From Bacteroidia bacterium (lineage in GTDB: Bacteria; Bacteroidota; Bacteroidia; J057), in the NCBI GenBank assembly GCA_041391665.1, contig JAWKNO010000002.1, positions 2,108,001 through 2,172,000 on the forward strand: 64,000 nucleotides of DNA, given 5' to 3'. A program made the position numbers and the translations under genes. How positions within the stretch are numbered: the first letter of the stretch is position 1; the number at the start of each line of letters is the position of its first letter. The notes below the pieces were generated by a model. The model did not search any database and was not told the DNA's origin. It worked only from the letters and a program-made list of their open reading frames with translations. Shown here piece after piece: positions 1-8,517 of the stretch.

Positions 1-177
1 AACAGGAGAAACGCCCGTGAGTGCACCATTTCCCTGTGTAGCGTCGTACACAATCGTGACGGTGTCTTCTACTGTGGGAAAAACAGGGTCAATTGAAAGG
101 ATCTGTCCATGGAGATTTACCTGAAAGAAAATCAACAGGGAAAACAGAATAGCTGAGAAGGTAGTAGTTTTGAACAT
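1..177 (-). CDS. Secreted protein N-terminus (amylase-like, partial)
   Basis: This is the first 59 codons of a protein reading off the left edge of the window. The start is the ATG whose complement is at 175-177. Residues 1-25 form a hydrophobic signal peptide (MFKTTTFSAILFSLLIFFQ) followed by LHGQ, a plausible cleavage site. The mature start (SIDPVFPTVEDTVTIVYDA) is a beta-strand-rich segment of the kind I associate with the N-terminal domain of secreted T9SS alpha-amylase family proteins of Bacteroidota. It sits 132 bp downstream of the GH31 gene on the same strand, which supports a starch or glycogen role, but the catalytic part lies outside the window, so the function is inference. Confidence 0.6.
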   Translation of the reverse strand, partial: MFKTTTFSAILFSLLIFFQVNLHGQILSIDPVFPTVEDTVTIVYDATQGNGALTGVSPV

Positions 178-309
178 ATTGTGTTATTGTTTATGGCGCA
201 AAATACCCAAACAGGCATAGAAGATTCGCCCCAGTCGATCATTTGGCACAAATACACGACAATAAAAAGTTTCACCTGATAGGATGAACCGCATTTATGC
301 CGCTAATCA

Positions 310-2718
310 TCAGCTTTCGGCAAAAGCATCCAGTCTCATCAGATGCATTTCTTCAAAGTCTTTGTCTAATACAACGGAAAATCGTTCGTCAATGGCATCA
401 GGATCCATTTCAAATATCGTAGTTTCCCCGTCAACGATCATCCCGGCCGGAGTAAAAGGCAGGCCATGAAAAATCAGTTGAAACTCTCCATATTCAGAAT
501 TAAACCGGCCTTTCTTCCGCTGTAAGACATGAACAACCGAGGGGGAATCGACCCTGAGTGTAAAGGTTCTTACTGTATTATTGCCCAGTTCATAATCATA
601 ATATTCACCGGCATCTTCGTACAATTCGCTGGTGTACTGCCCTTTACAATAATATACATGCAGATCCAATACTTCGATTTTTTTCTGTCCCACATACTGC
701 ATAACCGGGCTTTGGGGAATGGTCGCACCGGCCTTTACAAAAATCGGAAATTGATCCAAAGAGGCCTCTGCAAAAAACTCTTTTCCGCCTTCTTCTATTT
801 CGTCGGTCCAGAAGTTATACCACAAGCCTTTAGGAAGGTACATTTTCCGTCCGATTGAACCGGGTTCAGCAATAGGACAAACAAGTATATTATCTCCTAC
901 GGCAAATTCTTCCATTCGGAAGTAAGTCTCAGGGTCTGTCTGATCAAGAAAACTGAGTGGACGAATGACGGGTGTTCCGGATTCCGTATGCCGCCAAAAG
1001 GTTGTATAAATATAGGGTAACAGCTTATATCTCAGAACAATCGCTTTTTTGATTGCATCTGTATAAGGTTCGCCAAAAGACCATGGTTCCTGTTCGCCAT
1101 GATCACCGGAAGAATGGGTGCGGAAAAACGGATGAAATACCGCCAGTTGCATCCAACGGGTATAAAGTTCGCCATTACATTCACCGATAAATCCGCCGAT
1201 ATCTGATCCGCAAAACGAAATACCGGATATGCTCAGACGTTGACACTGGATATTGGCCATCCACAAATGTTCCCACGTGGCCAGATTGTCTCCGGTCCAT
1301 ACAGCGGCATAACGCTGCAGTCCCGAATACCCAGACCTGCTGATGAGAAAGGGCCTGCGTGGGAATATGGCCTTTTTCACACCGTGGTAGGAAGCACGGG
1401 CCATCTGCATGCCATAGATATTGTGCGCTTTACGGTGGCTACATCTGTGCCCGTCATAATCGTGGCGTGTATCTACCGGAAAAGTTCCCCGCTCCATATC
1501 CGCAGGTTCATTCATATCATTCCAAATACCGTGAATCCCTGACTTCATAAAGTCCTTAAACAATCCTGCCCACCAGTCTCTCACTTCAGGATTGGTAAAA
1601 TCGGGGAAATGACAGGCACCCGGCCAGACTGTTCCCTGCATAATGGGGCCATCCGCTCTACGGCAGAAATACCCTTTTTCGACTGCCTGCTGATACACAA
1701 AATAGTTTTTGTCTATCTTGATACCGGGGTCAATGATTGCCACCGTCTTAAATCCGTCTGACTCCAGTTCTGCAATCATACGCCGCGGATCGGGAAAACG
1801 CTCTTTGTCCCAGGTAAAACACCGGAACCCGTCCATATATTCGATATCCAGATGGATAACATCACAGGGGATCTCCATTTCCCTGAATTTTTTCGCGAGT
1901 GCTTTAACTTTATTTTCGGGGTAATACGACCACTTGGACTGATGATAGCCCAGCGCCCACAATGGTGGTAGTTCTGGTTTTCCACTCAGATACGTATAAC
2001 TTTCGGCTACCCGCAAAAGCTCCGGGCCATAGATAAAGTAATAGTTCATCTCCCCGCCTTTGGCCCAGAATGTACATACATCGCTGCGGTCATGTCCAAA
2101 ATCAAACCGGGTGCGGAAAGAATTGTCGAAAAATATGCCGTAGCCAATATTGTGATGGAGACCGAAATAAAAGGGAATATTTTTATATAAAGGGTCAGTG
2201 GTTTTCTCATAACCATAGGTATCAGAACCCCAGTTTTCAAACCGCAAACTCCTCATATTAAGCCGGTTGGGTTTATCTCCCAGGCCAAAGAAATTTTCCT
2301 GCTGTTGAATTTTTTTGCTGCAATAGACGATATTCCCACCATAATCGGGATGTGGATCCCAGTGGAAACCATTTTCATCCTGAGAAATCAGCTTCCCACT
2401 TTTATCGTAAATGGATGTGTGCAGGGTTTTGGATATTTTGCAATCGATTTCATCTGTGGAAAGTACATAAACATCGCCTTCAGATTTTACGGAATGTGCA
2501 CATTCTGGTGCGGGCAGATCTCCTTTTGTGGGAATGGCATAAGAAAAATCAGGCTCTGGCCTACCCTCAGGAAAAAAGCGAAAACGAATAATGTTTTCGG
2601 CATAAACAGAGACTTCTAGGACGGTTTCGGGACAATAGAAGTAATATTTATTTTCCTTTTGTTCCCAATGTGAAACCAACTGGGGATTTTTCTTTCGGTT
2701 TTGCAAAGCAGAAATCAA
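310..2718 (-). CDS. Glycoside hydrolase family 31 alpha-glucosidase
   Basis: An 802-residue GH31 enzyme, expected to release glucose from alpha-glucan ends. The N-terminal galactose-mutarotase-like beta domain (about 1-240) precedes a (beta/alpha)8 barrel. The barrel carries HLDIEYMDGF (about 289-298), the nucleophile motif GIWNDMNEP with Asp401, and the acid/base region AVWTGDN with Asp477; FRTHSSGDH follows. No signal peptide is visible, so it is probably cytoplasmic. It starts 3 bp after the stop of the sugar kinase-like gene and appears to be a late gene of the glucan operon. Family assignment is secure; exact linkage preference (alpha-1,4, alpha-1,6 or alpha-xyloside) cannot be read from the sequence. 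Confidence 0.93.
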   Translation of the reverse strand: MISALQNRKKNPQLVSHWEQKENKYYFYCPETVLEVSVYAENIIRFRFFPEGRPEPDFSYAIPTKGDLPAPECAHSVKSEGDVYVLSTDEIDCKISKTLHTSIYDKSGKLISQDENGFHWDPHPDYGGNIVYCSKKIQQQENFFGLGDKPNRLNMRSLRFENWGSDTYGYEKTTDPLYKNIPFYFGLHHNIGYGIFFDNSFRTRFDFGHDRSDVCTFWAKGGEMNYYFIYGPELLRVAESYTYLSGKPELPPLWALGYHQSKWSYYPENKVKALAKKFREMEIPCDVIHLDIEYMDGFRCFTWDKERFPDPRRMIAELESDGFKTVAIIDPGIKIDKNYFVYQQAVEKGYFCRRADGPIMQGTVWPGACHFPDFTNPEVRDWWAGLFKDFMKSGIHGIWNDMNEPADMERGTFPVDTRHDYDGHRCSHRKAHNIYGMQMARASYHGVKKAIFPRRPFLISRSGYSGLQRYAAVWTGDNLATWEHLWMANIQCQRLSISGISFCGSDIGGFIGECNGELYTRWMQLAVFHPFFRTHSSGDHGEQEPWSFGEPYTDAIKKAIVLRYKLLPYIYTTFWRHTESGTPVIRPLSFLDQTDPETYFRMEEFAVGDNILVCPIAEPGSIGRKMYLPKGLWYNFWTDEIEEGGKEFFAEASLDQFPIFVKAGATIPQSPVMQYVGQKKIEVLDLHVYYCKGQYTSELYEDAGEYYDYELGNNTVRTFTLRVDSPSVVHVLQRKKGRFNSEYGEFQLIFHGLPFTPAGMIVDGETTIFEMDPDAIDERFSVVLDKDFEEMHLMRLDAFAES

Positions 2719-2721
2719 TTA

Positions 2722-3558
2722 CTAATGCGATAAATGGTATGTTACCAGAAATTCAATGGGGTCTTTAATATATTTTCCTGGGGTAATCCCCCGCGCATCA
2801 CAGGCCTGCGAAAAGGCCTTCGAAAAATAGTATCCGACGGAACCAATAATATCAACCGGCAGTTGCCGGTATCCGGGAAAACGACAGACTGTCGTGTCGA
2901 GAAACTGACCAAACCTTTCTGTTACCATCTCAAATACTTCGGGCAGATGCAGAAAATCCTGAAGATATGGCGCAAGAACAGCCATGCGCACATTCGGTTT
3001 GGGATGGCGGGTAATTGCCATTTTCAGGTCGTGGATACCCATCCCTTCTTTTTCTTCCAGATATACGCCGACTTCTTCAGGAAGATCATGCTGAAGCAAG
3101 GCTTTGACCAGGCTTCGCCCGAGATCTGCTCCGGAACCTTCATCGCCAAACATATAGCCTAATCCTCCACGAATCTCTTCGATTTCAAAGTTTTTGTGTC
3201 GGCAAACGCTCGAGCCTGTACCCAAAATACAGGCAAGACCTTCTGTCCTTCCCGTACTTCTGGCTGCGGCCAGCAGGTCATATCCAATGGTAATTTCCGC
3301 ATGAGGAAACAAACCTTGAAAAATATTTTTTACAAGCTGGTTTTGCGTTTTTCCCCGGGTACCTGCACCGTAAAAAAATATGCTGTCAGGCTGATCGCCG
3401 GAAAGATGTGATTTTTGTATGGACGATATTTCATTCCGGATCATTTCTTCCGGCATGACATTGGGATTAAACCCCCTGCTACGAAAGGATTTGACAACCT
3501 TTCCGCCATGGCAAAGTCGCCATTCTGTCTTTGTCGATCCGCTTTCCGCAATTAACAT
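2722..3558 (-). CDS. BadF/BadG-type ATPase, N-acetylglucosamine kinase-like
   Basis: A 278-residue ASKHA-fold protein. The N-terminus MLIAESGSTKTEWRL is the phosphate-1 loop seen in BadF/BadG/BcrA/BcrD-type proteins and GlcNAc kinases, and GTGSSV (about 115-120) is the phosphate-2 loop. GLGYMFGDEGSGADLG is the conserved sugar-kinase segment of this family. Family members in Bacteroidota are annotated as N-acetylglucosamine kinase-like, and the glucan-enzyme context suggests a cytoplasmic sugar kinase. It is a little shorter than NAGK (about 340 in animals) but close to bacterial members. The substrate is unproven. It lies 36 bp after the GH57 gene and 3 bp before GH31, so it is probably co-transcribed. 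Confidence 0.8.
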   Translation of the reverse strand: MLIAESGSTKTEWRLCHGGKVVKSFRSRGFNPNVMPEEMIRNEISSIQKSHLSGDQPDSIFFYGAGTRGKTQNQLVKNIFQGLFPHAEITIGYDLLAAARSTGRTEGLACILGTGSSVCRHKNFEIEEIRGGLGYMFGDEGSGADLGRSLVKALLQHDLPEEVGVYLEEKEGMGIHDLKMAITRHPKPNVRMAVLAPYLQDFLHLPEVFEMVTERFGQFLDTTVCRFPGYRQLPVDIIGSVGYYFSKAFSQACDARGITPGKYIKDPIEFLVTYHLSH

Positions 3559-3594
3559 AACCTCAGGCTATATTCGTCAAACATTGCCGCATTG

Positions 3595-4773
3595 TCAAAT
3601 TTTTTGCAGTTTTAATTGAAAATCGGCAATTGCACTCATAAAACAAATATAAGCATCATAAGGGGACTTCCAGGGGGAAAAATGGGCGTGAACATTTGCC
3701 TCTTCGCCTTCTTTGGTAGCCATATAATAAAAATGATCAGAGGTCTGCAACAGCGACCATTCACGCATCAGTCCAGGCGATTGTTTTTCTATCACTGTCT
3801 CGCGCAGGTCATATATTTTTTGCAATGCTTCCTCCTGCATCTCATTTCCCCGCCAGGGAGTGATGTCTTTTTCGGTACCTGCCCAGGATTCAAATCGCGA
3901 AGCATCATAACTACCTTTGGCGGGATATTTTTCAAAAGCTTCTGAAGGCGTAACAAAGTTTATATTTCCCGTTTGAAAAGCAGCTTCCGGAAGGGAATCG
4001 AGAAACTTCAAAATGCCACTATCTGCTTTGTGATGTTCGCCAAATGTTTCATAATCCATTCCCAGGCATACTACTTCTCCGTGCTGGGAGGACAACCAAC
4101 CCGCAAAAACATCGGTATGCAGAGGATAATGTGCCCAGTTGCGGTCGCCAAAACGAAAAGATATATCATCTGAAAGCGCATAATTGCGCAACATCAGGCT
4201 GATTTTGTGGAGATGGGGCGGATGGTAAATATAATTGGGAGAGCGCCCGTGGAGTCCGGCATGAGCGCCTTCTGCAATGATTCCTTTATATCCCATCTTC
4301 ATCACAAAATAGGCCATGTGATTTTGATAGATTAGCTCTGTATTGCGAAATACGGTCGGCGTATAGCCTAGTATTTGCTGAACTTTTTCCCGGTGAAGCA
4401 ACACCTGACGGTGAAATTCGTCGCGATTATATAAAAAGCTTAAAGAGTGATAGTAGGGCTCTGAGAGAAATTCTACACAACCAGTTTCTGCCAGTCTTCG
4501 AAAGGAATCCAGCACTTCCGGGCGCTGGCTTTCCAATTGTTCGATCAAAACGCCACTGAGGGAATAGGCTAATCGGAATTTACCTTTATGTTTTTCGATC
4601 TGAGACAAAATCACCTCATTGGCCGGGAGATAACAGTGATCCGAAATGCGATTCAGCAGCGACTCATTCAGCCTTTTATTCCAGTATTTGTGGTGGCTTC
4701 CGATATGAAACACAGACAAGGGCCGGAGCCGGTAAGGTTGATGAACCTGAAAATATAAACATACAGAAGGCAT
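3595..4773 (-). CDS. Glycoside hydrolase family 57 (alpha-amylase type)
   Basis: A 392-residue GH57 protein. Hallmarks are the N-terminal YFQVHQPYRL motif, the nucleophile-region segment GYKGIIAEGAHAG (about 160-172) and the MDYETFGEHH segment that carries the acid/base aspartate region of the family. No signal peptide is present, so it acts inside the cell, where GH57 amylases of this length cleave alpha-1,4 bonds of glycogen or maltodextrin. It begins 9 bp after the stop of the GT4 glycosyltransferase. GH57 also contains branching enzymes and 4-alpha-glucanotransferases; the short length favours an alpha-amylase-like member, which I infer rather than see. Confidence 0.9.
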   Translation of the reverse strand: MPSVCLYFQVHQPYRLRPLSVFHIGSHHKYWNKRLNESLLNRISDHCYLPANEVILSQIEKHKGKFRLAYSLSGVLIEQLESQRPEVLDSFRRLAETGCVEFLSEPYYHSLSFLYNRDEFHRQVLLHREKVQQILGYTPTVFRNTELIYQNHMAYFVMKMGYKGIIAEGAHAGLHGRSPNYIYHPPHLHKISLMLRNYALSDDISFRFGDRNWAHYPLHTDVFAGWLSSQHGEVVCLGMDYETFGEHHKADSGILKFLDSLPEAAFQTGNINFVTPSEAFEKYPAKGSYDASRFESWAGTEKDITPWRGNEMQEEALQKIYDLRETVIEKQSPGLMREWSLLQTSDHFYYMATKEGEEANVHAHFSPWKSPYDAYICFMSAIADFQLKLQKI

Positions 4774-4782
4774 CGGAATTTC

Positions 4783-6096
4783 TTATTTATTGTGTCCCAG
4801 AACTTTCTGAAAACCCGCCAAAGCTTTTCTTGCGGAGAGTTCCCAACTAATACTTTCCAGATCTTTTTGTGTTGCAGCGACAATCTTCTGGTGGAGACTG
4901 GGATTGCGAAGCAAAGAAATGACATCACCGGCCATTTTTTCTGTATCGTGATAATCTGCAGTCAGCGCGTGGGTAAGTACGCCCGATACTCCCGACTGGC
5001 GGGATATGACACATGCGACCCCCATCTGTACAGCTTCTGTTGCAACCAACCCAAAGGGTTCGGACACAGAAGGCATCACCAGTACATCTGCCATTGCCAG
5101 CAACTTGCGGGTATCTTTGCCGGAGAGGAATCCGGTAAAATGAATCCGGTCTCCCAACCTGGCTTTGGCCACTGTTTGTACCAGTTCGGCCATCTTATCG
5201 CCCTTCCCTGCAATCGCAAAACGTACGCGGTCGTATTTCTCCAACACCTTCTTTGCTACTTCAAGAAAAAACTCAGGCCCTTTCTGAGCGACAAGCCTGC
5301 CTACAAAAACAACCAGTTTTTCTGGAAATGCAGGTTTTTTCCGATAGCTTTTCAGCTTTTCCTGGCCGTTAGGTACGACCCAGATTTTGGCAGAATCAAT
5401 TTCGTAATGATTTTCAATGATATCTGCCGTGTAATCACTTACGGGCATGATCAAATCGGCTTCCTGCAAGGCGTGTTTTTCCAGTTCATAGACATACCCT
5501 CTTTTTTCAGGCCCGCCGCGATCATACTCAAGGGAATGAACATGCAGCACAAGTGGTTTACCCGAAATCGCTTTGATTTCCATACCGGCGAGAAAAGTCA
5601 TCCAATCATGGGCATGAATAACATCAAACTCCATATTGCGGGAAAGGCGGGAAGCGATTTCTGTAAATTCGCTGATACGCGTTAGCAAATCAGAACCATA
5701 CAGCGCCCCCAATCTGAATTTGCGGGGCATCCCGATGACATTGTCTTTGACAGGCCTTTCCACTACCATGGTGGGAGTGGTTGTTTTTTTTCGGGTAAAA
5801 TACAATTGCGGTTGTTCGTATCCCGAAAGTATTACATCGGCATAATCAAGGTGAACTTTTGAGAGAATCGACCGGTGAAGTTTTGGGGTTTGTTCGACGA
5901 GTTTTTCAACATCCACCTCATTGGCACCAATAAGCTGAATATTCTGTTCCAGTAATTTGGGATCAGAGCGTGGAATGATCATCGAAATATCCGCATATTC
6001 GCTTAGCGCAAGAGTAAGTCCCTGACAGGCAACACCCAACCCTCCATTAATCTGTGGTGGATATTCCCAGCCCAGCGTAAGTATTTTGTATTTCAT
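4783..6096 (-). CDS. Glycosyltransferase family 4, glycogen synthase-like
   Basis: A 437-residue GT-B glycosyltransferase. The N-terminus ILTLGWEYPPQINGGLGVACQGL has the GG-x-G acceptor loop of GT4/GT5 enzymes; HAHDWMTFLAG and the C-terminal E-x7-E motif EPFGLVATE (about 347-355) mark the nucleotide-sugar site. The FVGRLVAQKGPEFFLEVAKKVL stretch opens the C-terminal Rossmann domain. Its ATG overlaps the stop codon of the GT3 synthase gene by 4 bp (ATGA), so the two are translationally coupled. Sitting between two glycogen enzymes, it may make or extend an alpha-glucan or a maltosyl primer, but the donor and acceptor cannot be told from sequence. Confidence 0.85.
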   Translation of the reverse strand: MKYKILTLGWEYPPQINGGLGVACQGLTLALSEYADISMIIPRSDPKLLEQNIQLIGANEVDVEKLVEQTPKLHRSILSKVHLDYADVILSGYEQPQLYFTRKKTTTPTMVVERPVKDNVIGMPRKFRLGALYGSDLLTRISEFTEIASRLSRNMEFDVIHAHDWMTFLAGMEIKAISGKPLVLHVHSLEYDRGGPEKRGYVYELEKHALQEADLIMPVSDYTADIIENHYEIDSAKIWVVPNGQEKLKSYRKKPAFPEKLVVFVGRLVAQKGPEFFLEVAKKVLEKYDRVRFAIAGKGDKMAELVQTVAKARLGDRIHFTGFLSGKDTRKLLAMADVLVMPSVSEPFGLVATEAVQMGVACVISRQSGVSGVLTHALTADYHDTEKMAGDVISLLRNPSLHQKIVAATQKDLESISWELSARKALAGFQKVLGHNK

Positions 6097-7952
6097 GAAT
6101 GGATTTTCAGTGCTTTCTGATAGGCTTCTTCATAAAATTTAGCCAGATTTTTCCAGTCAAACTGTTCCGCAGCTTCGACCAGTTTGTAACGTTGGGAAAT
6201 CCGTTTGGCGCGCGACATTTTGGCAAAAGCAAATAGTTGGTCTGCGAGTTGGTTTGCGGCCTCATCGAAGCTTCTATTCACGCGGTTGACCACATATACC
6301 CCTGCTTTTTCCGGATTATCCAGTGTTTTGACCAGGTAATCGCCAAAACCCGCCATATCGCTGGTTATCGCAGGCACACCAAAGGACATACATTCCATAG
6401 GTGTATAGCCCCATGGTTCATAGAAACTTGGAAAAATTCCGAGGTGGCAACCCTTCACAAAATCCAGGTAGTCCATTCCAAACAGCGGGCTGGTAGTAGA
6501 AATGAAATCTGGGTGATAAACCATTTTTACCCGGTCTTCCTTGTAGTTTAGCAGATTTGCCATTCGCATGAAGTTGAGAACTTCATCGTTGGCGTCATCT
6601 ACCAGATTATGTGTTACAATTGGAGGCAGCGATTCACTATGCCAATTCTGAACACTTCTGCGAAGATTAATTTTCCAGTAATCATCCACAAAATCATTGA
6701 GATCGGGAAATCGGTTGTAGTCATTGGAAATCGTTTTATCAAACAGACGATCGCCCAGTTGTTGTTTGATTTCTTCGACGGTCTGTCTGACTTTGCCCAG
6801 GGTGGCGCGGGATTCCAGTACCCTGGGGTTGATAGAAGTATAGTCGCGTTTGGTGATAAAAAACATGACTACGGTGGTATCTACACCCGCATCTTTTAAT
6901 CTCCAGTTGAGCCGGGCCAAGGCCTCCAGCGTGAGATCATATCCCTTATTTTTGTATTCATAGCGACCTGAAGTAAAGAAGTACATGGTTTTATCGAGGT
7001 CGAAGGAATAGTTCTGGAAAAAATGTCCGCGGACAAATTCATGAATCAGGTCCTTATTTTTCTGGTGAACGTTTTGAATCTCATGGGAGATATCGTACTT
7101 GCTCAGGCGCCAGCCATTGGGCGTAACGACCTCCGGTCTTCGGCCTATCAAGGATTCGCATTCCTTAGCAGTAACTTCGCTCACTGTAGTAAATACATGG
7201 GCACCATGTGCTGCTGCCCTTTCAAACTTTACCTGTGTTTCTATATTAAAATGGCGGGCTTCTTTGGCCCAGTCATAAAAGGGAAGATTGTCGTAAAAAT
7301 TGGGGTCATTCATGGCGAGATACCGGCCAAGCATGGTCGCGTGGGTCGTAAATACAGTATGTATTGGCAGTTTATCCCGACGTATTTCGGGTATAGAAGT
7401 AGCTGCCATCCATTCATGGACCTGTGCGACTACCGGCTGGGTATTGACGTCTGGTTCTGAGAGCCGGGTCATAAATACTTTCACCATCCAGCCAAAGGCC
7501 ACCACACTATTGATCAGGTCATCATCACCGGGTGTGCTGATGTCATGGTGTTCCCACAATAAATATTTAATTTCCGGCAGGCGGTCATATACGGAATAAG
7601 GAGGAAGCAGTACGGTAAGCGGCCGTCCACTGGTCAGCCATCGGCCATAGTGAACCTGAAACCCCATATTCCGCATCTTCGTGACTGCACGACCATAAGG
7701 GTCATCCCCGGGTTCCATCGGCTCAAATACTGCCATTACATTATGATTGATATACGGACCTATCAGCAGGTACCGGTCCCCCCATTTTTCCATCATCGTA
7801 GGAACTTTGGAGCGAATAACGGCATTAATTCCTCCGACAGGGTTAGCAACCTCCCAGGAAACTTCCACCAGAAGCGCGTTGGCATCGGGTTCTGTGGGAT
7901 TCATCTGGCCATTTGAATGGGCTTGCAGTGTTTCAGCGTTTTCTACAGACAT
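6093..7952 (-). CDS. Glycogen synthase, GT3 (eukaryotic type)
   Basis: A 619-residue GT3 family glycogen synthase. The N-terminus LLVEVSWEVANPVGGINAV matches the glycogen synthase signature EVAN-x-VGGI of yeast and animal enzymes. HEWMAATSIPE, TTHATMLGRYLA and the E-x7-E motif EPWGYTPME near 540 are further GT3 landmarks. Family knowledge: GT3 enzymes use UDP-glucose rather than ADP-glucose and extend alpha-1,4 chains in the cytoplasm. The arginine-rich phosphoregulated C-terminus of eukaryotic enzymes is absent, so control by phosphorylation is not expected. It is upstream of GT4 (4-bp overlap) and 55 bp downstream of cinA in the same direction. Confidence 0.92.
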   Translation of the reverse strand: MSVENAETLQAHSNGQMNPTEPDANALLVEVSWEVANPVGGINAVIRSKVPTMMEKWGDRYLLIGPYINHNVMAVFEPMEPGDDPYGRAVTKMRNMGFQVHYGRWLTSGRPLTVLLPPYSVYDRLPEIKYLLWEHHDISTPGDDDLINSVVAFGWMVKVFMTRLSEPDVNTQPVVAQVHEWMAATSIPEIRRDKLPIHTVFTTHATMLGRYLAMNDPNFYDNLPFYDWAKEARHFNIETQVKFERAAAHGAHVFTTVSEVTAKECESLIGRRPEVVTPNGWRLSKYDISHEIQNVHQKNKDLIHEFVRGHFFQNYSFDLDKTMYFFTSGRYEYKNKGYDLTLEALARLNWRLKDAGVDTTVVMFFITKRDYTSINPRVLESRATLGKVRQTVEEIKQQLGDRLFDKTISNDYNRFPDLNDFVDDYWKINLRRSVQNWHSESLPPIVTHNLVDDANDEVLNFMRMANLLNYKEDRVKMVYHPDFISTTSPLFGMDYLDFVKGCHLGIFPSFYEPWGYTPMECMSFGVPAITSDMAGFGDYLVKTLDNPEKAGVYVVNRVNRSFDEAANQLADQLFAFAKMSRAKRISQRYKLVEAAEQFDWKNLAKFYEEAYQKALKIHS

Positions 7953-8007
7953 ATATTTACCTTAATTCTCCTCAAAAAATACGAATAGATTAGGGTTTTC
8001 CAAACCT

Positions 8008-8508
8008 TCAACTCAAACCATTTGTTTCAATTAAGATCATAGACAGTGCCGCGATAGTTGTACTCTGTCTAATTTCATCGCGTGTGCCTTTAAACTGAAA
8101 TTTCCGGACTTTACTTTTCCCTTCGCGACTTGCCCACCCAATATACACAAGACCCACCGGTTTATCATCTGTCCCGCCAGAAGGGCCTGCTATACCACTT
8201 ATCGCAATCGCCAGATCTGCCACAGATACTTTCAAAACGCCCAGTGCCATTTCCAATACGACCTGCTCACTTACCGAACCATGAATTCTGATCAGATCAG
8301 CAGGAACTGCAAGCATATCTGTTTTAGAGTTATCACTATAAACCACAAATCCGCGGTCAAAAACAGCAGATGAGCCAGAAACAGAAGTGATTGAAGCGGA
8401 AACCAAACCGCCTGTGCAGGATTCGGCGATAGCAAGTACGATCCCCTTTTTCCCACAATGGGAGACAACCCTGGCAGCAAGCTTTTTTGATTCAATATCT
8501 GGCGACAT
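8008..8508 (-). CDS. pncC: Nicotinamide-nucleotide amidohydrolase (CinA C-terminal family)
   Basis: A 166-residue stand-alone CinA C-terminal domain. Motifs are AESCTGGLVSASIT (about 27-40), DRGFVVYSDNSK, and GIAGPSGGTDDKPVGLVYIG, all diagnostic for PncC. Family function: deamidation of NMN to nicotinic acid mononucleotide in pyridine nucleotide salvage. It lacks the N-terminal molybdopterin-binding-like COG1058 domain of full CinA. It lies 9 bp after the branching enzyme gene and 55 bp before the GT3 gene, so it is embedded in the glucan cluster without an obvious functional link. The assignment to the family is firm; the in vivo substrate is inferred. Confidence 0.9.
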   Translation of the reverse strand: MSPDIESKKLAARVVSHCGKKGIVLAIAESCTGGLVSASITSVSGSSAVFDRGFVVYSDNSKTDMLAVPADLIRIHGSVSEQVVLEMALGVLKVSVADLAIAISGIAGPSGGTDDKPVGLVYIGWASREGKSKVRKFQFKGTRDEIRQSTTIAALSMILIETNGLS

Positions 8509-8517
8509 ACAAAAGAT

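Noticed and set aside
4792..5685. A 297-residue plus-strand frame opposite the GT4 gene.
   Set aside because: It lies fully on the opposite strand of an enzyme with clear motifs and shows Cys/His/Phe-rich shadow composition.
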